Source of the DNA: Pedobacter sp. ASV28
Lineage (GTDB): Bacteria > Bacteroidota > Bacteroidia > Sphingobacteriales > Sphingobacteriaceae
Length of the DNA: 51,939 nt
Assembly: GCF_016428855.1 (NCBI RefSeq)
Contig: NZ_JAELTN010000041.1
Location: 1-51,939 of the forward strand
Reading direction: 5' to 3'
Below are positions 36,272 through 44,833 of this stretch, in pieces (positions within the stretch are counted from its first letter, which is position 1; each line of letters starts with the position of its first letter). Made by a program: the position numbers and the translations under genes. A model generated the notes under the pieces. It was not told the DNA's origin. It searched no databases and worked only from the letters and a program-made list of their open reading frames with translations.

Positions 36272-38566
36272 ATGAAAAAAATCAGTTTCCTACTTCTACT
36301 ATCTACTTTCACCTTTCATACTGTTACCGCACAAGCCCAAAAAGCTGCTATAGAAAAACAGAAAATGGATAATTTTATTGCTAATCTAATGTCCAAGATG
36401 ACAGTAGATGAAAAGATTGGGCAGTTAAACCTGGTGACAGGAGGCGAAGCCACCACTGGAGCAGCGGTAAGCACTGATGTCGAATCGAAAATTGCCAAGG
36501 GAAATGTAGGCGGCATATTTAGCATGACTACACCGCAAAAAATTCGAAAAACCCAAGAAATTGCCATGAAAAGCAGGTTAAAAATTCCTTTGATTTTTGG
36601 TCAGGACGTGATACATGGCTATAAAACCACCTTTCCTATACCATTAGCTTTAGCAGCAAGTTGGGATTTATCACTAATTGAAAAAACGGCAAGAGTTGCA
36701 GCCACAGAAGCAAGTGCTGATGGTCTGAACTGGACTTTCTCGCCAATGGTCGACATTTCAAGAGATCCTCGTTGGGGTCGCGTGGCCGAAGGTAGTGGAG
36801 AAGATACCTTTTTAGGGTCTGAAATTGCAAAAGCCATGGTAAGAGGTTATCAGGGGAATGATTTAAAACAACTAAACACGATGATGGCCTGCGTGAAACA
36901 CTTTGCACTTTATGGCGCATCAGAAGCCGGTAGAGATTATAATACAACCGACATGAGTTTAGACAGGATGTATAACGAATATCTACCTCCCTATAAGGCA
37001 GCTCTCGATGCCGGCGCAGGAAGTATTATGGTTTCCTTTAATGACATTAACGGGGTACCCGCTACCGCCAACAAGTGGTTACTTACAGATTTACTACGTA
37101 AACAGTGGGGCTTTAAAGGTTTTGTAGCATCCGATTACACTGGGGTAAGCGAACTGATCAATCACGGTCTAGGAGATCTCCAAACTGTTTCTGCACTATC
37201 ATTGAAAGCAGGTACAGATATGGATATGGTAAGCGAAGGTTTCTTAACCACGCTCAAAAAATCATTAAATGAAGGAAAAGTAAACATTGCGCAAATCAAC
37301 AATGCCTGCCGCCTAATTTTAGAGGCAAAATATAAGCTCGGATTATTTGATGATCCATTCAGATATTGTAGTGAAGAAAGGGCCGCAAAAGAAATTCTTA
37401 CACCCGAAAATCTGAAATTTGCTCGCGAAACAGCCACCAAAACCTTTGTGCTACTCAAAAACGAAAAACAGACCTTACCTTTAAAAAGAACTGGAACAAT
37501 TGCACTGATAGGACCTTTGGCAAACACCAGGTCGAACATGCCCGGCACTTGGAGTGTAAATGCCGATTTTGACAGAATACCTACCCTTTTGGAAGGATTA
37601 ACAGAAGTTGCAGGTAAAAATGTAAAAGTACTTCATGCCCTAGGTTCCAATTTAATTGCTGATGAAAAGCAACAAATATGGGGTACTGCCCATGGTCGTG
37701 ATATCCCAAGGGATAATCGCCCCGAAGACGATATCATTGCCGAAGCCATAAAAATTGCCAATCAGTCTGACCTAGTAGTAGCAGCTTTAGGCGAAGCCTC
37801 TGAAATGAGCGGAGAAAGCTCAAGCAGAACAGACATTGGCATTCCAGATACACAGAAGAAATTGTTGGCCGCATTAATAAAAACTGGGAAACCAGTGGTA
37901 TTGGTATTATTTGCCGGTCGCCCAATGACCCTAACTTGGGAAAATGAACACGTTCCAGCCATTTTAAACGTATGGTTTGGAGGTGTGGAGGCCGCAAGAG
38001 CCATAGGCGATGTATTATTTGGCGACGTCAATCCCTCTGGAAAATTAACGATGACCTTTCCACAAAATGTAGGACAGATCCCGCTTTATTACAGCCATAA
38101 GAATACGGGTCGCCCATTAGATAACGAAAAGTGGTTTTTCCGCTTCCGTTCTAATTATTTAGATGTAAGTAACGAACCACTCTACCCTTTTGGTTATGGT
38201 TTGAGCTATGCCACATTTAACTATGGAGATCTCAAATTGAGTTCGAATACATTGAAACCTGGCCAAAAAATTACGGTAAGCACTACAGTGACCAATACGG
38301 GTAAAGTAGCAGGTCAGGAAGTGGTGCAACTCTATACCAGAGACCTTGTAGGCAGTAGTACCAGACCTGTAAAAGAGCTAAAAGGCTTTCAAAAAATTAC
38401 CCTACAGCCTGGAGAAAGCAAAATGGTTAGCTTTATCCTATCGGAAGAAAACCTGAAATTCTTTAACAACGATCTTAAATTTGTAGCAGAGCCGGGTGAT
38501 TTTAAAGCATTTATCGGGCCTAATGTTAGAGATGTAAAGGAAATTGATTTTAAATTAGTGAAGTAA
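36272..38566 (+). CDS. bglX: GH3 beta-glucosidase (BglX-like)
   Basis: 764 residues. Signal peptide (to AQA, about 22); GH3 TIM barrel (about 40-330) with PLIFGQDVIHGYKTTFPIPL, RWGRVAEGSGEDTFLG, and nucleophile Asp288 in VASDYTGV; alpha/beta sandwich (about 390-600) with the probable acid/base Glu in EMSGESS; and a fibronectin-III-like C-terminus (about 660-755, GLSYATFNYGDL and GQEVVQLYTRD). It releases terminal glucose from beta-glucooligosaccharides in the periplasm. A B. thetaiotaomicron GH3 of this kind prefers beta-1,2-linked oligomers, which fits the two GH144-type neighbours. It closes the enzyme block, followed at once by repeat copy B. Confidence 0.92.
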   Translation: MKKISFLLLLSTFTFHTVTAQAQKAAIEKQKMDNFIANLMSKMTVDEKIGQLNLVTGGEATTGAAVSTDVESKIAKGNVGGIFSMTTPQKIRKTQEIAMKSRLKIPLIFGQDVIHGYKTTFPIPLALAASWDLSLIEKTARVAATEASADGLNWTFSPMVDISRDPRWGRVAEGSGEDTFLGSEIAKAMVRGYQGNDLKQLNTMMACVKHFALYGASEAGRDYNTTDMSLDRMYNEYLPPYKAALDAGAGSIMVSFNDINGVPATANKWLLTDLLRKQWGFKGFVASDYTGVSELINHGLGDLQTVSALSLKAGTDMDMVSEGFLTTLKKSLNEGKVNIAQINNACRLILEAKYKLGLFDDPFRYCSEERAAKEILTPENLKFARETATKTFVLLKNEKQTLPLKRTGTIALIGPLANTRSNMPGTWSVNADFDRIPTLLEGLTEVAGKNVKVLHALGSNLIADEKQQIWGTAHGRDIPRDNRPEDDIIAEAIKIANQSDLVVAALGEASEMSGESSSRTDIGIPDTQKKLLAALIKTGKPVVLVLFAGRPMTLTWENEHVPAILNVWFGGVEAARAIGDVLFGDVNPSGKLTMTFPQNVGQIPLYYSHKNTGRPLDNEKWFFRFRSNYLDVSNEPLYPFGYGLSYATFNYGDLKLSSNTLKPGQKITVSTTVTNTGKVAGQEVVQLYTRDLVGSSTRPVKELKGFQKITLQPGESKMVSFILSEENLKFFNNDLKFVAEPGDFKAFIGPNVRDVKEIDFKLVK

Positions 38567-38580
38567 TTTGCGTATCCTAA

Positions 38581-38663
38581 AGACTTACGAAGCTTTAAAA
38601 CGGAGAAGCCCTCAACTTTTGCTTTAAAAACAACAAATAATTAAAGTTAAACTTCGTAAGTCT
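38581..38663. repeat. Dispersed palindromic element, copy B
   Basis: 83 bp bounded by AGACTTACGAAG and CTTCGTAAGTCT in inverted orientation. Its reverse complement matches 7274-7355 nearly base for base, including GTTTAACTTTAAT and AAAAGTTGAGGGCTTC. It lies 14 nt after the GH3 stop codon. Confidence 0.9.
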
Positions 38664-38672
38664 AAGCGAGTA

Positions 38673-38750
38673 CCGAACTTTCGGGAGAGAAATCTAATAC
38701 CCTTATAGCATCTTGTTAGATTTCTCCTCCTTCTTAGTCGAAATGACGAA
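38673..38750. repeat. Second inverted-repeat element behind the GH3 gene
   Basis: CCGAA-ct-TTCGG, then GAGAAATCTAA (38687-38697) and TTAGATTTCTC (38716-38726), followed by CTCC and TCGAAATGACGA. This ATTTCTCCTCC...TCGAAATGACG motif resembles a widespread intergenic repeat of Sphingobacteriaceae genomes. Only one copy is in the window, so its repeat nature rests on recollection. Confidence 0.5.
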
Positions 38751-38778
38751 AAAGGAATAATGTCGTAAATTAAATAAT

Positions 38779-39555
38779 ATGAAAAGAATAAGTATAGCAA
38801 TCCTATTATTTTTCCTTAGCATCACCACCTTTGCCCAAGACTTTTCCGCCTTTAAAAAGGAAGAATTTATAAATAAAGGTGATACGTTAAAATATCGGAT
38901 ACTTTATCCAAAGAATTTTGATAGCAGCAAAAAATATCCGGTAATATTATTTTTACATGGACGCGGAGAAAGTGGAAATGATAATGAAAAACAACTAACC
39001 CATGGTGGCAAACTGTTTTTAGACGATAATTTCAGAAAAAGTTATGAAGTGATTACCATTTTCCCCCAATGTGCAGAAAGCAGCTATTGGGCAAACGTAG
39101 AAATAGAAACCGTAAATGACAAACGCTTTTTCACCTTTGTAAAAGGTGGTAAGGCCACCAAATCTATGAGCTTACTGTTACAGTTCACCGATCAGTTTTT
39201 AAAAAACAACTTTGTAGAACCTACTCGTATTTATGTGGGCGGTTTATCCATGGGAGGCATGGGCACCTTTGAAATCTTGAGAAGAAAGTCCAAAACCTTT
39301 GCAGCTGCTTTTGCCATTTGTGGTGGAGATAATGTACAAAATGTAAAGAAATACAAAAACATTCCGCTTTGGATTTTTCATGGAGGCCTAGATGATGTGG
39401 TTACGCCACAATTTTCTTACGGTATTTATAGAGAACTTAAAAAATTGGGTAATGAGCCCAAGTTTACCGTTTACTTAAAAGCCAACCATAACAGTTGGGA
39501 CAGTGCCTTTGCCGAACCCAATTTATTACCTTGGTTACTTTCCCACAAAAAATAA
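38779..39555 (+). CDS. Secreted alpha/beta hydrolase, CE1/feruloyl-esterase-like
   Basis: 258 residues with signal peptide (to TFAQ, residue 20). PVILFLHGRGESGNDNEKQL is the oxyanion-side strand, Ser157 in GGLSMGGMGTFEIL is the nucleophile, and FHGGLDDVVTP and KANHNSWD carry the probable Asp and His. Such esterases often sit in polysaccharide loci and remove acyl substituents. It follows the GH3 gene but is separated by 212 bp of repeats, so it may be transcribed apart. A relative is at 10614. The substrate is unknown; one idea is acyl groups on the glucan, since bacterial cyclic beta-1,2-glucans are often succinylated. Confidence 0.8.
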   Translation: MKRISIAILLFFLSITTFAQDFSAFKKEEFINKGDTLKYRILYPKNFDSSKKYPVILFLHGRGESGNDNEKQLTHGGKLFLDDNFRKSYEVITIFPQCAESSYWANVEIETVNDKRFFTFVKGGKATKSMSLLLQFTDQFLKNNFVEPTRIYVGGLSMGGMGTFEILRRKSKTFAAAFAICGGDNVQNVKKYKNIPLWIFHGGLDDVVTPQFSYGIYRELKKLGNEPKFTVYLKANHNSWDSAFAEPNLLPWLLSHKK

Positions 39556-39579
39556 GCTAATTTCGTAAAAAATTAGACA

Positions 39580-40038
39580 ATGGATTTACCTAATATTTTT
39601 ACCAAAGAAGTAGCGGAAGGTGTTATTGAAAGAATAAACAAATTAACACCAAGTTCACGACCTATATGGGGCAAAATGAGTGTTGCCCAGATGTTGGCGC
39701 ATTGTTGTGTATCCTACGAGATGGTATATACCGACAAGCATCCGAAACCAGGCTTCTTTATGAGTTTTATCTTAAAAAACTTTATAAAGAAAATGGTAGT
39801 ATCGCACAAGGCCTATCCTAAAAATTCGAAAACTGCACCTGCGTTTTTAGTTCGCGATGAAAAAGATTTTGAAGCAGAAAAGAAATGCCTAGTTGATTAC
39901 ATTAGAGAGACCCAAGTATTGGGCACTTATATTTTTGATGGTAAAGTTTCCCATTCATTTGGCACTTTAAGTGCTAATGAATGGAATAATATGTTCTACA
40001 AACATCTAGATCACCACCTTAAACAGTTTGGCGTATAA
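39580..40038 (+). CDS. DUF1569 / DinB-like small protein
   Basis: 152 residues, cytoplasmic. WGKMSVAQMLAHCCVSYEMV with the histidines in FYKHLDHHLKQFG near the end matches DUF1569, a four-helix-bundle family related to DinB/YfiT proteins that use a His triad to hold a metal. Some relatives are thiol-dependent transferases (bacillithiol or mycothiol). It starts 24 bp after the esterase stop, so may share its transcript. Function here unknown. Confidence 0.78.
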   Translation: MDLPNIFTKEVAEGVIERINKLTPSSRPIWGKMSVAQMLAHCCVSYEMVYTDKHPKPGFFMSFILKNFIKKMVVSHKAYPKNSKTAPAFLVRDEKDFEAEKKCLVDYIRETQVLGTYIFDGKVSHSFGTLSANEWNNMFYKHLDHHLKQFGV

Positions 40039-40071
40039 AAACCTCGTGGGTTTTGAAAACCTACGAGGTTT
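40039..40071. terminator. Bidirectional terminator between DUF1569 gene and yebC
   Basis: AAACCTCGTGGGTTTT and AAAACCTACGAGGTTT form a 16-bp stem with one G/T-type mismatch and a 1-nt spacer, directly after the DUF1569 stop. The AAACCTCGTAGGTTT form also occurs as a common intergenic palindrome in Bacteroidota. Confidence 0.8.
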
Positions 40072-40113
40072 AATCGACTAAAAGAGGCTTAAAATAAAAA
40101 TTCACAACTTAGC

Positions 40114-40842
40114 TTATTCAGCCATATTGTGGTAAACGGCCTGTACATCATCATCTTCCTCTAACTTATCAATAAGTTTCAAGACATCAGCAGCCTGTTC
40201 TTCTGTTACTTCGTGATGTGACAATGCAATACGTTCCAACTTAGAACTCTTCAACTCGATACCTTTTTCTTCAATGGCCTTCTGTAAACGTCCAAAATCT
40301 TCAAAGGCTCCTTGTGCCACTACCATATCGTTTCCCTCTTCATCTGCTTCTACATAAAGTTCTTCCAAACCAGCATCAATAAGTTCAAACTCCAATTCTT
40401 CTAAATCTAGTTCATTTGTTGGAGCAAACCTGAAAATAGACTTTCTACTGAAAACAAAATCGAGAGAACCTGTTTTGCCCAGAGAGCCATTCGTTTTATT
40501 GAAATAGCTACGAACATTGGCTACCGTACGATTGGTATTGTCTGTTGCGGTCTCAATAAGCACTGCTACTCCATGAGGGGCATAACCTTCATATACAATT
40601 TCCTCATAGTTTGCCATTGATTTATCAGAGGCACGTTTAATAGCGGCATCTACCCTATCTTTTGGCATGTTTACCGCCTTGGCATTCTGTATAGCAGTAC
40701 GTAAACGAGAGTTGGTTTCCGGATGTGGACCGCCATCTTTAACGGCAATTACAATATCCTTACCAATACGTGTAAACTGTACGGCCATTTTGGCCCAACG
40801 TTTAAATTTTCTTTCTTTTCTAAATTCGAATGCTCTTCCCAT
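40114..40842 (-). CDS. YebC/PmpR-family protein
   Basis: 242 residues. The start MGRAFEFRKERKFKRWAKMA and DGGPHPETNSRLRTAIQNAK, MPKDRVDAAIKRASD, YEGYAPHGVAVLIETATDN and NKTNGSLGKTGSLDFVF are highly conserved in the TACO1/YebC family. Members were described as DNA-binding regulators (PmpR) and more recently as translation factors that help ribosomes through proline-rich stretches; this sequence does not settle which applies. It is transcribed toward the DUF1569 gene. Confidence 0.92.
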   Translation of the reverse strand: MGRAFEFRKERKFKRWAKMAVQFTRIGKDIVIAVKDGGPHPETNSRLRTAIQNAKAVNMPKDRVDAAIKRASDKSMANYEEIVYEGYAPHGVAVLIETATDNTNRTVANVRSYFNKTNGSLGKTGSLDFVFSRKSIFRFAPTNELDLEELEFELIDAGLEELYVEADEEGNDMVVAQGAFEDFGRLQKAIEEKGIELKSSKLERIALSHHEVTEEQAADVLKLIDKLEEDDDVQAVYHNMAE

Positions 40843-40913
40843 TTTTTCTAGTATTGAGTACGAGTACCGAGTATCAAGACGCTACGTCTTAACCCCTAAC
40901 CCCATACCTTAGT
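40843..40913. other. Low-complexity spacer between tdh and yebC
   Basis: Contains near-repeats GAGTACGAGTACCGAGTATC and the dyad AAGAC-gctac-GTCTT. It looks like degenerate intergenic repeat sequence; no promoter box is clear. Confidence 0.35.
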
Positions 40914-41858
40914 TTATTTTTTTAAGTTTATCAGCATATCGGCCGTCATTTTGGCTAGGTCAAATTCTGGCTTCCAAGCCCAATCTTTTTTTGCAAAACC
41001 ATCATCAATAGAACTTGGCCAGCTATCTGCAATTTGTTGCCTATGATCATTTCCTGTATAGCTCAATTTAAAATCTGGTATGTGCTTACGTATTTCAGCA
41101 GCCAATACTTCCGGTGTAAAGCTTACCCCCGCAAAGTTATAGCTCGATCTAATGGTAATCTGATCGGCCGGTGCATTCATCAACTCAATCGTTCCGCGAA
41201 TAGCATCATCCATATACATCATGGGCAAAGCTGTTGTGGCCGACAAAAAAGAAGCGTAATTACCTTTTTTCAATGCCTCGTGAAAAATATGCACCGCATA
41301 ATCTGTAGTACCACCTCCAGGCGCAGCTTTCCAACTGATCAGCCCAGGATAACGGATACTTCTCACATCCAAACCGTATTTTTGGTGATAATATTCACAC
41401 CAACGCTCACCTGCCAACTTACTAATTCCGTATACCGTATTAGGATCCATGGTGCAATATTGTGGCGTATTATTTTTGGGCGAATTAGGTCCAAAAACAG
41501 CAATGGAACTTGGCCAATATACTTTCGCAGTCTTATATACCAAAGCAAAATCCAATACGTTGAGCAGACCGTTCATATTCAAATCCCAAGCTAATTTAGG
41601 GTTCTGTTCGCCAGTTGCCGACAATAAAGCAGCTAGTAGATAAACCTGCGTAGGTTTATATTTTTCGAAGATTACTTTTAAGATATCTTTGTCCAAAACA
41701 TTGACGAACTCAAATGGTCCAGCATTTTTAATCTCGTAATCTGGCCTGCGTATATCGCAGGCAATCACATTATCACTACCATAATCAAGCCGAAGCGCAC
41801 TGACCAGTTCGGTACCGATCTGTCCGTTTGAGCCTAATACTAATATTTTTTCTTTCAT
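40914..41858 (-). CDS. tdh: L-threonine 3-dehydrogenase, short-chain (GalE-like) type
   Basis: 314 residues from the ATG at 41858 (a TTG at 41879 would add seven). Rossmann start ILVLGSNGQIGTEL, catalytic Tyr-x3-Lys in TVYGISKLAGERW, and the specific segments RSIRYPGLISWKAAPGGGTT, LPMMYMDDAIRGTIELM and IRSSYNFAGVSFTPE. These match the NAD-dependent short-chain threonine dehydrogenases of Flavobacterium and trypanosomes, not the zinc-dependent E. coli Tdh. It makes 2-amino-3-ketobutyrate, the substrate of Kbl (16910-18097). Confidence 0.9.
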   Translation of the reverse strand: MKEKILVLGSNGQIGTELVSALRLDYGSDNVIACDIRRPDYEIKNAGPFEFVNVLDKDILKVIFEKYKPTQVYLLAALLSATGEQNPKLAWDLNMNGLLNVLDFALVYKTAKVYWPSSIAVFGPNSPKNNTPQYCTMDPNTVYGISKLAGERWCEYYHQKYGLDVRSIRYPGLISWKAAPGGGTTDYAVHIFHEALKKGNYASFLSATTALPMMYMDDAIRGTIELMNAPADQITIRSSYNFAGVSFTPEVLAAEIRKHIPDFKLSYTGNDHRQQIADSWPSSIDDGFAKKDWAWKPEFDLAKMTADMLINLKK

Positions 41859-42445
41859 AAGTAAATTGAAATTTGACAAAGGTAAAAAATTGGGCTAAAA
41901 GCCGTATCAATTTTTAATAGCAATTCATGATTTCATTAAAGCTACTTAATTAGGAAACTTTTCAATAAAGCATTTCATTAAACTTACTTTTCATTACAAT
42001 TAAACATTCGTTATATTGTTTTTTATTTCATTTTTTTAGAAATAAGATGAACAAAAATTATATACTTTTATGATATCTATCGTCTTTTGAAATTTGAACA
42101 CTAAAACTCATGAAAAAGTATCCAACATAAATTCACACGAGAATAATCTTTTCATTTCGACCGAATGGTATTTCTTTAATCTAACAAGCGTCAAGAGGTC
42201 TGCATTAAAAATATTAAACCCATACCACATTAATTCACTAAACACCAATACATAAACCCTATTCATGATCAGAAAAGTGATGTACGACAAAAAAATGTAT
42301 TAAAAACATGATAAAATCGTGTGAATTTGATACCAAGTTTGTAGCAATTTCGTAACATACATGGATAACAAATTTTTAATTATTATTATTACACTAAATT
42401 ATATAGTGTACAAATCACACTTAGAAACCAAAATATACCGTAAAT
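41859..42445 (+). promoter_or_regulatory. Long upstream regulatory region of the 3-keto-sugar operon
   Basis: 587 bp of very AT-rich DNA without a credible gene. It holds an imperfect direct repeat ATTTCATTAAAGCTACTT / ATTTCATTAAACTTACTT (41930-41947 and 41972-41989, 42 bp apart), a perfect inverted pair AAATTCACACGA / TCGTGTGAATTT (42129-42140 and 42317-42328), and the palindrome TACACTA-n7-TAGTGTA (42390-42410), 35 bp before the first ATG. No exact TAnnTTTG box was found. The symmetry suggests operators for a regulator not encoded nearby. Confidence 0.5.
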
Positions 42446-43030
42446 ATGGACAGAAGAGAAGCACTTAGAAGTGTTGCTATCCTTTTAGGAACCACCATCT
42501 CTGCAGGAACCACCGACATCCTGTTCAGCAGTTACACTTTACCGGAAAATGAAAAAAACAACGTTACTTTTTCTGTAGAGCAGCGTAAATTGCTTACAGA
42601 AATTGCCGATGTGATTATTCCAACCACCAAATCATCTCCGGGAGCCAAAGTTGCCGGCGTAGGTAAGTTTATCCCTATGATGATCAATGACTGTTATCCT
42701 GCTAAACAACAACAGTCTTTTTATAAGGGCCTAACTGAATTTGAAGCGAGGGTAAAAAAAACCTATGGAAAAAGTTATGGCCTAATTCCCCTGAAAGACC
42801 GTCAGAAGTTACTTACAGAACTTAGGCAGGAAACACTAGATCAAAAACAAGCAAAAAATCCTGATCAAGCAGACATTACCTATTTCTTTACCATTACAAG
42901 AGATCTTACGTCTTTAGGCTATTTTTCGTCAGAAGTGGGCTGCACAAAGGCCCGGGAATATTTGCCAATACCTGGCAGCTATGACGGTAATACCACCTTA
43001 AAGCCAGGTCAAAAATCTTGGGCAACCTAA
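42446..43030 (+). CDS. Glucoside 3-dehydrogenase small subunit (Gluc DH subunit 3 family)
   Basis: 194 residues. A Tat-like signal starts at MDRREALRSVAILLG, followed by VEQRKLLTEIADVIIPTTKS, TYFFTITRDLTSLGYFSSE and a C-terminal YLPIPGSYDG, all typical of the gluconate 2-dehydrogenase subunit 3 family (PF13618). These small subunits carry the Tat signal for the cofactor-loaded FAD subunit, which has none, and take it to the periplasm. The FAD subunit is encoded 31 bp downstream. It opens a nine-gene operon. Confidence 0.88.
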   Translation: MDRREALRSVAILLGTTISAGTTDILFSSYTLPENEKNNVTFSVEQRKLLTEIADVIIPTTKSSPGAKVAGVGKFIPMMINDCYPAKQQQSFYKGLTEFEARVKKTYGKSYGLIPLKDRQKLLTELRQETLDQKQAKNPDQADITYFFTITRDLTSLGYFSSEVGCTKAREYLPIPGSYDGNTTLKPGQKSWAT

Positions 43031-43061
43031 TCTCTTTTCCTAAACACTCAAACAAAACAAA

Positions 43062-44762
43062 ATGAACTTAAACATAAATTTAAAGGCAGAAAACACTTAC
43101 GACGCAATAGTTGTGGGTTCGGGTATTAGCGGTGGCTGGGCAGCTAAAGAATTGACCGAAAAAGGCTTGAAGGTTTTATTGCTAGAGAGGGGAATGAACA
43201 TTGAGCACATCAAGGATTACGATTCAGCCATGAAAAATCCTTGGGACATCAAACACGCCGGAAGATTAACGGAAGAAATGAAACGTACCCATCCCGTGCA
43301 AAAAAGAGATTACCCCTACAATGAAGCTACCGAAAAATGGTGGGTCAACGACCTGGAATGTCCCTATACAGAAGTAAAAAGATTTGATTGGTACAGAGGC
43401 TTTCACGTAGGTGGAAAATCCCTCATGTGGGGTCGTCAAAGCTATCGTTTTAGCGATCACAATTTTGAAGACAATGCCAAAGATGGCTATGGAAATGATT
43501 GGCCTATACGCTACAAGGATCTGGAAAAATGGTACGATTATGTTGAACGTTTTGCTGGCATCAGCGGACAGGCAGAAAACTGGCCTACACTACCTGATGG
43601 TCAATTTCTCCCTCCAATGGATTTAAACGTAGTAGAGAAATCGGTAAAAGCCAGAATTGAGGAAAAATATAAAAAAGAAAGAATCATGACCATTGGCCGT
43701 GTGGCCAACCTTACCGTTCCGCATTTGGGCCGTGGAAATTGCCAATACCGTAACCTATGCAGCCGTGGCTGTCCTTTTGGTGCTTATTTCAGTACGCAAT
43801 CTTCTACCCTCCCAGCAGCCGTTGAAACCGGGAACCTTACCTTAAGGCCTTATTCTATTGTCAACCATATCATTTATGACAAAGACACGAAAAAAGCCAA
43901 GGGTGTAATGGTAATTGATGCTGAGACCAACAAAACGATGGAGTTTTATGCTAAGATTGTTTTTGTAAACGGTTCTACTTTAGGGTCTACCTTTATCTTG
44001 CTCAACTCTACTTCAGAAGCGCATCCAGAAGGTCTGGGCAATGGTAGTGGTCAATTGGGCCACAACCTAATGGACCACCATTTCCGCTGTGGTGCCTCTG
44101 GCGAAGCGCCTGGCTTTGAAAACAAATATACCTATGGTCGTAGGGCCAATGGTATTTACGTACCTCGTTATCAAAATGTAGGAAATGACAAACGTGATTA
44201 CCTACGTGGATTCGGATATCAAGGTGGAGCCAGCCGTGCAAACTGGCAAAATGATGTAGCCGAACTCGCCTTTGGCGCAGAATTTAAGGACAAAATGACC
44301 AAACCGGGGAAATGGAGCATGGGCTTGGGAGGTTTTGGTGAGATGCTGCCTTATTATGAAAACAGGGTATATCTAGACAAAAGCAAAACAGATAAATGGG
44401 GACAGCCCGTATTGGCAATTGACTGCGAATACAAAGAAAACGAAAAGAAAATGCGTTCCGATATGATGAACGACGCCGCCGAAATGTTAGAGGCAGCGGG
44501 CATGAAAAATATCAGAACGTATGACAATGGCTGTTATCCGGGTATGGCTATCCACGAAATGGGAACGGCCAGAATGGGTAAAGACCCTAAAACTTCTGTT
44601 TTAAATGAATGGAACCAAATGCACGAGGTAAAAAATGTATTTGTAACTGACGGATCATGCATGCCTTCCATAGCCTGTCAAAATCCTTCGCTTACCTTTA
44701 TGGCGCTAACTGCCCGTGCTTGTGACCATGCGGTTAATGAATTGAAAAAAGGAAACCTTTAA
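43062..44762 (+). CDS. GMC-family FAD dehydrogenase, probable glucoside 3-dehydrogenase
   Basis: 566 residues, no signal peptide. FAD-binding GSGISGGWAA (19-28) with the partner Glu in LLLERG; catalytic pair His498 (IHEMGTARMG) and Asn541 (CQNPSLT), the His/Asn version found in choline oxidase and pyranose 2-oxidase. A Cys cluster C227-x5-C233-x3-C237 (CQYRNLCSRGC) is where related bacterial FAD glucose dehydrogenases hold an Fe-S cluster. Together with the small subunit and the cytochrome this is the architecture of membrane-bound sugar and glucoside 3-dehydrogenases, which oxidise the C3 hydroxyl of glucosides. C3 specificity is inferred from the operon; a C1 or C2 oxidase is the alternative. 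Confidence 0.85.
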   Translation: MNLNINLKAENTYDAIVVGSGISGGWAAKELTEKGLKVLLLERGMNIEHIKDYDSAMKNPWDIKHAGRLTEEMKRTHPVQKRDYPYNEATEKWWVNDLECPYTEVKRFDWYRGFHVGGKSLMWGRQSYRFSDHNFEDNAKDGYGNDWPIRYKDLEKWYDYVERFAGISGQAENWPTLPDGQFLPPMDLNVVEKSVKARIEEKYKKERIMTIGRVANLTVPHLGRGNCQYRNLCSRGCPFGAYFSTQSSTLPAAVETGNLTLRPYSIVNHIIYDKDTKKAKGVMVIDAETNKTMEFYAKIVFVNGSTLGSTFILLNSTSEAHPEGLGNGSGQLGHNLMDHHFRCGASGEAPGFENKYTYGRRANGIYVPRYQNVGNDKRDYLRGFGYQGGASRANWQNDVAELAFGAEFKDKMTKPGKWSMGLGGFGEMLPYYENRVYLDKSKTDKWGQPVLAIDCEYKENEKKMRSDMMNDAAEMLEAAGMKNIRTYDNGCYPGMAIHEMGTARMGKDPKTSVLNEWNQMHEVKNVFVTDGSCMPSIACQNPSLTFMALTARACDHAVNELKKGNL

Positions 44763-44833
44763 AACGTTAAAAGTTGTAGGTTTTAGTTATAAGTAGGCAC
44801 ATGTCCAAACGTAAAACTTACACCCTCCAAAAT

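Noticed and set aside
40039..40071. Operator for yebC
   Set aside because: Lies at the 3' ends of two convergent genes, so a terminator explains it better.
41034..41594. 186-residue open frame on the plus strand
   Set aside because: Antisense to tdh, which is strongly conserved; composition typical of a shadow frame.
42108..42290. 60-residue open frame (minus) in the operon leader
   Set aside because: Short, in AT-rich DNA, no signal, motif or start context; probably chance.
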